64,000 nt of DNA from positions 2,170,001-2,234,000 of the forward strand of contig NZ_CP032744.1 in the NCBI RefSeq assembly GCF_003641145.1, written 5' to 3'. Position 1 is the first letter of the stretch. Every line of letters starts with the position of its first letter. The position numbers and the translations under genes are program-made. Positions 59,625 through 64,000 of the stretch are shown one piece after another. The notes under the pieces were generated by a model that saw only the letters and a list, made by a program, of their open reading frames with translations, was not told the DNA's origin and did no database searches. Origin of the DNA: Lactiplantibacillus paraplantarum. Lineage in GTDB: Bacteria; Bacillota; Bacilli; Lactobacillales; Lactobacillaceae.

Positions 59625-60529
59625 GTATGATCGTATCAAGCATTGGCCAAGGTCTCTTATGGGCTACCCTTGGCGTCGCATTATTTTTGACATTCCGAAT
59701 CCTTGATTTTCCTGACATGACCGTTGAAGGTACTTTCCCGCTCGGTGCAGCAACTGCCGTCATGGCAATCAGCCATGGAATGGGGCCCATCACCGCTTCC
59801 CTACTAGCCTTCGTTGCGGGCGCGATTACGGGACTAGTAACCGGCCTACTTTATACCAAGGGTAAAGTGCCAATTCTCTTAGCTGGTATTCTGGTGATGA
59901 CCGCGTGCTTATCAATCAATTTACGCATTATGGGTGGCAGCTCCAACGTCTCACTACTTGGCAAACAAACCATTTTTTCTAATCACTTTTTAGAATCATT
60001 ACCTAAGTATTTTGACAGCGTCTTTGTTGGCCTCGTTGTGATCAGTATTATTACCGTGCTTCTGATCGTCTTTTTACAGACTAACCTCGGTCAAGCCTTC
60101 ATTGTCACCGGTGACAATCGTGAGATGGCACGCTCGATCGGCATCAATACCGATAACATGACTATCATGGGTTTAATGGTTTCCAACGGCATCATTGGTC
60201 TGGGCGGCGCACTAATTGCGCAAAATAACGGTTACGCTGATGTCAGCATGGGGATTGGGATTATTGTAATCGCACTAGCTTCGATCATAATCGGTGAAGT
60301 CGTCTTTGGCGAATTGACATTGAACCAACGACTCGTTGCGGTCACACTTGGTAGTATCTTGTACCAGTTCGTGCGCTTATTAGTCCTCCAATTGGGATTC
60401 AACACCAACGATATGAATTTATTATCCGCATTGATTTTGGCTATCTGCCTGATGCTGCCTCAATTCAATAAAGTCTTACACCTTAGCCATGTTTTGAAGA
60501 AGGGAGTGGCCCGTTATGACGAACAATAA
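59621..60529 (+). CDS. trpY: ABC importer permease (TrpY type)
   Basis: A 302-residue membrane protein with about nine helices of the branched-chain/nucleoside-type permease family. Segments: LFLTFRILDFPDMTVEGTFP, LVTGLLYTKGKVPILLAGIL, FIVTGDNREMARSIGINTDN (coupling loop), and IIGEVVFGELTLNQRL. It overlaps both neighbours (4 and 14 bp), a tightly coupled operon. Confidence 0.88.
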   Translation: MSMIVSSIGQGLLWATLGVALFLTFRILDFPDMTVEGTFPLGAATAVMAISHGMGPITASLLAFVAGAITGLVTGLLYTKGKVPILLAGILVMTACLSINLRIMGGSSNVSLLGKQTIFSNHFLESLPKYFDSVFVGLVVISIITVLLIVFLQTNLGQAFIVTGDNREMARSIGINTDNMTIMGLMVSNGIIGLGGALIAQNNGYADVSMGIGIIVIALASIIIGEVVFGELTLNQRLVAVTLGSILYQFVRLLVLQLGFNTNDMNLLSALILAICLMLPQFNKVLHLSHVLKKGVARYDEQ

Positions 60530-61298
60530 CGCTCCATTATTATCATTAAAAAACATCGTCACTAAAGTTAATCCCGGAACCCCGAATGAGGTTAAAATCT
60601 TGCGGGGACTCAACCTAGACGTCTATGACGGGGATTTTATTACCGTCCTCGGTTCCAACGGTGCTGGTAAATCGACCCTCTTTAATACGATCAGTGGTGA
60701 ATTACCCGTTGATAGCGGCACCATCCAATTACGAGATCACGATATTACCCGACTTTCCGTTGAAAAACGGACGGCCTTCCTGGCGCGGGTCTTCCAAGAT
60801 CCTAAAATGGGGACCGCACCACGAATGACCGTTGCCGAAAATTTGCTGCTCGCTAGTCAACGTGGCAAACGGCGTACATTGAAATTACGGCAATTAAAAA
60901 AGCATCTGCCACACTTCCAGGCCCTGACAGAAACCATGGACGGCAACGGTCTTTCTGAGCGGCTCAATACCGCGACTGAAAATCTATCTGGTGGTCAACG
61001 ACAAGCGCTGAGCTTTTTAATGGCAACTGAACAGCGTCCCGACCTCTTGTTATTAGATGAACACACGGCCGCCCTTGATCCCAAAACTAGCGCCCAGCTC
61101 ATGACGCAAACTAATCAGCGCGTTACAGAAGAAAAGCTAACTTGTTTGATGATTACACATCACTTAGATGACGCACTTAAGTACGGTAACCGCCTGATTG
61201 TCCTTGATCAGGGTCAAATCAAGTACGATGTTCGTGATGCGGAAAAAGCACAACTGACAAAGGAAAAACTGTTAAGTTTCTTCGATATTATTGAATAA
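60516..61298 (+). CDS. trpZ: ABC importer ATPase (TrpZ type)
   Basis: A 260-residue ATPase: Walker A GSNGAGKST, signature LSGGQRQALSFLMA, Walker B LLLLDEHTAALD (His in place of the usual Pro after Glu), switch ITHHLDDA. Last gene of the operon before a strong terminator. The E-H-T-A-A-L-D form is typical of this importer family. Confidence 0.9.
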   Translation: MTNNNAPLLSLKNIVTKVNPGTPNEVKILRGLNLDVYDGDFITVLGSNGAGKSTLFNTISGELPVDSGTIQLRDHDITRLSVEKRTAFLARVFQDPKMGTAPRMTVAENLLLASQRGKRRTLKLRQLKKHLPHFQALTETMDGNGLSERLNTATENLSGGQRQALSFLMATEQRPDLLLLDEHTAALDPKTSAQLMTQTNQRVTEEKLTCLMITHHLDDALKYGNRLIVLDQGQIKYDVRDAEKAQLTKEKLLSFFDIIE

Positions 61299-61322
61299 AT
61301 TAAGTCTAGCCTGTTAATACTG

Positions 61323-61361
61323 ACACCCAGTCATCAATTTTTTGATGACTGGGTGTTTTTT
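61323..61361 (+). terminator. Terminator of the ABC importer operon
   Basis: ACACCCAGTCATCAA and TTGATGACTGGGTGT with a short T-rich loop, then TTTTTT. Confidence 0.88.
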
Positions 61362-61384
61362 ACAGCTAATTGTAACCGTTTTAG

Positions 61385-61413
61385 TTGTGAACAATTTATT
61401 TTAGTGCTATATT
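61385..61413 (+). promoter_or_regulatory. Upstream promoter copy of npr
   Basis: TTGTGA (61385-61390), a 17-bp spacer, TATATT (61408-61413), followed by CTAACTAGAATATTTCTAAA. The region around the -10 is a near copy of that of the downstream promoter at 61497-61525. Confidence 0.6.
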
Positions 61414-61474
61414 CTAACTAGAATATTTCTAAACTGAGTGGTGTCGACATGCACAATCATTTCTAGTTAATAAT

Positions 61475-61489
61475 TTAGAATAATTACAA
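61475..61489. promoter_or_regulatory. PerR-box-like operator
   Basis: TTAGAATAATTACAA matches the PerR consensus TTATAATNATTATAA at 12 of the 14 defined positions. It lies just upstream of the -35 of the proximal npr promoter, where peroxide-responsive derepression would be expected. Confidence 0.55.
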
Positions 61490-61496
61490 ACTGCCC

Positions 61497-61525
61497 TTGT
61501 CGACAAACTTAGTTCGTGTTATATT
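61497..61525 (+). promoter_or_regulatory. Proximal promoter of npr
   Basis: TTGTCG (61497-61502), a 17-bp spacer, TATATT (61520-61525), then the palindromic TTCTATTTAGAA and TTTAGAACAGTTCTAAA. Confidence 0.7.
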
Positions 61526-61569
61526 CTATTTAGAACAGTTCTAAACTAAAATTTGGAGGCTTTACAATT

Positions 61570-62925
61570 ATGAAAGTTATTGTCGTTGGTTCTTCTCATG
61601 GTGGTTATGAAACGGTTCGCGGTATTTTAGCCGCTCAACCAGATACGGAAATTCAATGGTACGAAAAAGGCGATTTTCTGTCATTCCTCTCATGCGGGAT
61701 GCAGTTATACCTCGAAGGTACCGTTAAAGATGTTAACGCCGTCAGCTATGCCACGCCTGCTGGAATGCAAGCGCAAGGCGTTCACGTCTTTGTAAATAGT
61801 GAAATTAGTAAGGTCGACCCTGCTAGTCACAGTGTTCACGTTATTGATCACGCCACTGGTGACGAACGTGATGAAGCTTATGACAAGCTAGTCCTAAGTG
61901 TCGGCGCAGTACCATTTGACCTACCAGTACCCGGCCATGACTTAGCCAACATCTACGCGATGCGTGGTCGCGACTGGGCCATCAAATTAAAGGCCAAGAC
62001 CGTTGACCCCAGCGTTAAAAATGTGGTTGTCATTGGCTCCGGTTATATCGGTATCGAAGCGGCTGAAGTCTTTGCTAAGGCCGGCATGCACGTCACGGTT
62101 ATCGACTTATTACCACGTTTACTCAGCCTTTATCTTGATCAAGAATTCACGGATATCTTAACTAAGACGATGGCCGATCACGGCATCTATGCCGCCGTTG
62201 GCCAAGGTATTAAAGCGTATGAAGGCGTTGATGACCACGTCACCAAAGTGGTGACCGACCAAGGCGAATATCCAGCTGATCTAGTCGTAACCGCCGCCGG
62301 AATTCGGCCAGCAACTGGCTTCTTGAAGGACGTTGTCGACTTGGATGATCACGGTTTGATCAAGATCAACGACCACCTCCAAACGAGTGACACTGACATT
62401 TACGCCGTCGGGGACGCGACCTTAGTCCCATTTGCCCCTACTGGCAAGGATAACCGCATTGCGTTAGCCACTAACGCTCGTCGGCAAGGTCGGATTGCCG
62501 CTAAGAACTTACTTGGCGAAAACGTCCCAATGCCCGCCGTTTCTGGTTCATCCGCACTTTCCGTCTTTGACTATCACTTTGCTTCCACTGGTGTTAAAGA
62601 AGGTACCGCTGATAAACTGGGCGTCAAGACAGCATCCGTGTTAGTCACCGATACCATTCGGCCTAAATTTGTCTCTGAAGACGCTGGCAACACCAAAGTT
62701 TGGTTCAAACTAACCTTTGACCCAACTGACGGTCACGTGCTTGGTGCGCAAATCATGTCGAAGTACGATGTCACAGCTAACATCAACGCCATCTCAGTGG
62801 CTATTCAAGCTAAACTGACTGTTGCTGACTTAGCTTACACGGACTTCTTCTTCCAACCAGGCTTCGATCGTCCTTGGAACATTATCAACGTCGCCGCCCA
62901 AAAAGCAGCCGCAACCTTAAACTGA
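61570..62925 (+). CDS. npr: NADH peroxidase / FAD-dependent disulfide reductase family
   Basis: A 451-residue flavoprotein. FAD motif [18 protein letters not shown]; the single redox-active Cys in [15 protein letters not shown] (Cys-sulfenic acid in peroxidases and NADH oxidases); NADH motif [20 protein letters not shown]; second FAD motif [14 protein letters not shown]; dimer domain [12 protein letters not shown]. It reduces hydrogen peroxide to water with NADH; NADH oxidase (water-forming) is the alternative. GGAGG precedes ATG. The PerR-like box fits a peroxide role. Confidence 0.9.
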   Translation: MKVIVVGSSHGGYETVRGILAAQPDTEIQWYEKGDFLSFLSCGMQLYLEGTVKDVNAVSYATPAGMQAQGVHVFVNSEISKVDPASHSVHVIDHATGDERDEAYDKLVLSVGAVPFDLPVPGHDLANIYAMRGRDWAIKLKAKTVDPSVKNVVVIGSGYIGIEAAEVFAKAGMHVTVIDLLPRLLSLYLDQEFTDILTKTMADHGIYAAVGQGIKAYEGVDDHVTKVVTDQGEYPADLVVTAAGIRPATGFLKDVVDLDDHGLIKINDHLQTSDTDIYAVGDATLVPFAPTGKDNRIALATNARRQGRIAAKNLLGENVPMPAVSGSSALSVFDYHFASTGVKEGTADKLGVKTASVLVTDTIRPKFVSEDAGNTKVWFKLTFDPTDGHVLGAQIMSKYDVTANINAISVAIQAKLTVADLAYTDFFFQPGFDRPWNIINVAAQKAAATLN

Positions 62926-62960
62926 ATCAATTAGACCTTAATTAAGCCATGAAACATCAA

Positions 62961-63001
62961 ACGGATTCCTCAGCCACACATTGCTGAAGAATCCGTTTTT
63001 T
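62961..63001 (+). terminator. Terminator of npr
   Basis: ACGGATTC-CTCAGC and GCTGA-GAATCCGT with loop CACACATT, then six T. Confidence 0.85.
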
Positions 63002-63091
63002 AATGCCAGTCATCAGAATTGACAGTGTAACAAGTTTATTTTCAGATATCATTTCATAAAACACCATGCTAGACGTTGTACTAGTTATTAC

Positions 63092-63864
63092 TGAGCATCA
63101 ATCGTGATTAAAATGTGCCAGTTAGATTACTGTTCGTCAGCCGGTGTGCGTCCTATTCCGACCTCCGGAGCTGGGTGCCAATTGCTGGAACGCAGCCGAC
63201 GTCGATTTGAGCTAACGCCCAACCCGCGTCATCTCAAATACGAGTCTTATTCTAAGCCGGAAGCAACCCACTTCCGACTAAGAATAATTGGGCTACTGAG
63301 CATTGTCACCCAGCCCCTCCAGTCGGTAAGCCGCTCGAATGGCTGATAAAACAGCCACTTAACTCGGTATAATAGGTCGTTGAATATTTTGATACTGACA
63401 CTTCAGTTAGACGTTGCGTTATCATCGTTCATTTTAACTATTCCAATACTACGCATGACGATTTAGACATAGTTCTACTGTCACAATAGTACTATCAGTC
63501 TGAAAGTTTGATGACAAGATTATCGTTTGAGAAGAATAACGATCAGTCCTTCAAAAACTGGGTACGCCTATGTCTGCCTTTAGAACACTGTCCCGGCTGG
63601 AAGGCGTTTCTGACAATGCTCAGCGGTGAAATTCCACTTGGCAAGCGTTCTTTGCTTGGTTAGTGGAAGATCAGTATTTAAGACGTGGGTTGCGGCTTAA
63701 ATCTGTGTCCACCGCGTTCCAGCAATTGGCAGAAATGCCTGGAGGTCGGTTTAGGACGAACCATCAAAGCATGTTTACGCTAACTCGCACTTTTTCCAGC
63801 GGGCCTAAGCTGGCTGCTTTTGAACTTACACAACTGGCACATTTTAATCACAATTCATGACAAA
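63092..63864. mobile_element. MITE-like non-coding element (copy B)
   Basis: The left 250 bp (GTTCGTCAGCCGG, CCAATTGCTGGAACGCAGCC, TCTTATTCTAAGCCGGAAG) is the reverse complement of the right end of copy A; the right 300 bp (GTCCACCGCGTTCCAGCAAT, TTTTTCCAGCGGGCCTAAGC) is the reverse complement of its left end. Ends have inverted GATTAAAATGTGCCAGTT. About 770 bp, no credible ORF. Two short frames inside are not conserved as proteins between copies. Confidence 0.7.
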
Positions 63865-63895
63865 TTAACTCGCACCATGTGTATCATGTTAATAA

Positions 63896-63939
63896 AAGAC
63901 GGGGATTCAGAAAGGTTTAACTCGCTGAATCCCCGCCTT
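63896..63939 (-). terminator. Terminator for a minus-strand gene at the window edge
   Basis: AAGACGGGGATTCAG and CTGAATCCCCGCCTT, with TTTT following on the minus strand. Confidence 0.8.
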
Positions 63940-63952
63940 GATAACTATTATC

Positions 63953-64000
63953 TCAAGAAACATATGCTGTTTGAGCGACTTTCATCAAGTCGGCCACGTG
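63953..64000 (-). CDS. C-terminal end of a gene cut by the window edge
   Basis: The minus strand ends a possible frame HVADLMKVAQTAYVS before a TGA, just upstream of a strong minus-strand terminator. A gene is expected here because of that terminator. The frame is too short to be certain; another frame with TAA at 63949-63951 is also open. Confidence 0.35.
   Translation of the reverse strand, partial: HVADLMKVAQTAYVS

Noticed and set aside
63104..63860. 80- and 65-residue ORFs at the right end of the window
   Set aside because: They are parts of copy B of the non-coding element. One has a counterpart frame in copy A only because the DNA is repeated.

Overview
This is a chromosomal window from a lactic acid bacterium of the Lactiplantibacillus plantarum group. 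The evidence is the gene content and order (pgi next to glcU; a DUF711 and ACT pair; ssrA with tag AKNNNNSYALAA; metA, metY and hom; a tryptophan-type ABC importer followed by NADH peroxidase), the LPQTxE-type sorting signal, and two T-box leaders.

Layout. (1) 1-9450 is the end of an AT-rich prophage or satellite. It has early genes on the minus strand, two separate repressor/operator switches (844-1421 and 2726-3491), an ImmA-type metallopeptidase, membrane proteins rich in Ser and Lys, three tRNA-Gly-like genes of which two have greatly expanded anticodon arms, a possible defence gene with an EVE/PUA-like start, and a tyrosine integrase that points at the 3' end of a tRNA-Glu. (2) 9499-24276 is an accessory surface locus, almost all on the minus strand. 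A three-gene operon (MacB-type ABC protein, GT4 glycosyltransferase, ABC exporter) lies upstream of eight tandem paralogous genes for 43-47 residue peptides. Downstream follow a serine-rich MucBP adhesin with a KxYKxGKxW signal peptide and an LPQTDE anchor, a coiled-coil protein whose C-terminal half resembles the glycosyltransferase add-on domain, and a MarR regulator. I do not recognise the peptide family; this locus is the best candidate for an undescribed system. (3) 24959-47012 is conserved housekeeping and envelope content: pgi, glcU, an rRNA methyltransferase, a two-component system, DUF711/ACT, transporters, tmRNA, a Nudix-type regulator beside an MFS transporter, a DUF915 lipoprotein, an NlpC/P60 hydrolase, an Lrp regulator, a GGDEF protein, ABC-F and GNAT. 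(4) 48250-64000 is metabolic: a PTS IICBA transporter, a T-box-controlled PanE-like reductase, DegV, a T-box (Met) metA-metY-hom run, a tryptophan-type ABC importer behind a Trp-containing leader peptide and terminator, and npr behind duplicated promoters with a PerR-like box.

Three copies of a non-coding element with terminal inverted repeats (24653-24885, 47192-48194, 63092-63864) sit between genes and look like a large MITE family.

How the parts may work together: in region 2 the simplest reading is that the Ser/Thr-rich peptides and/or the adhesin are glycosylated by the GT4 enzyme with the coiled-coil partner and exported by the neighbouring ABC proteins. That is inference from co-location and composition. 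All calls come from reading the sequence; no database search was run.
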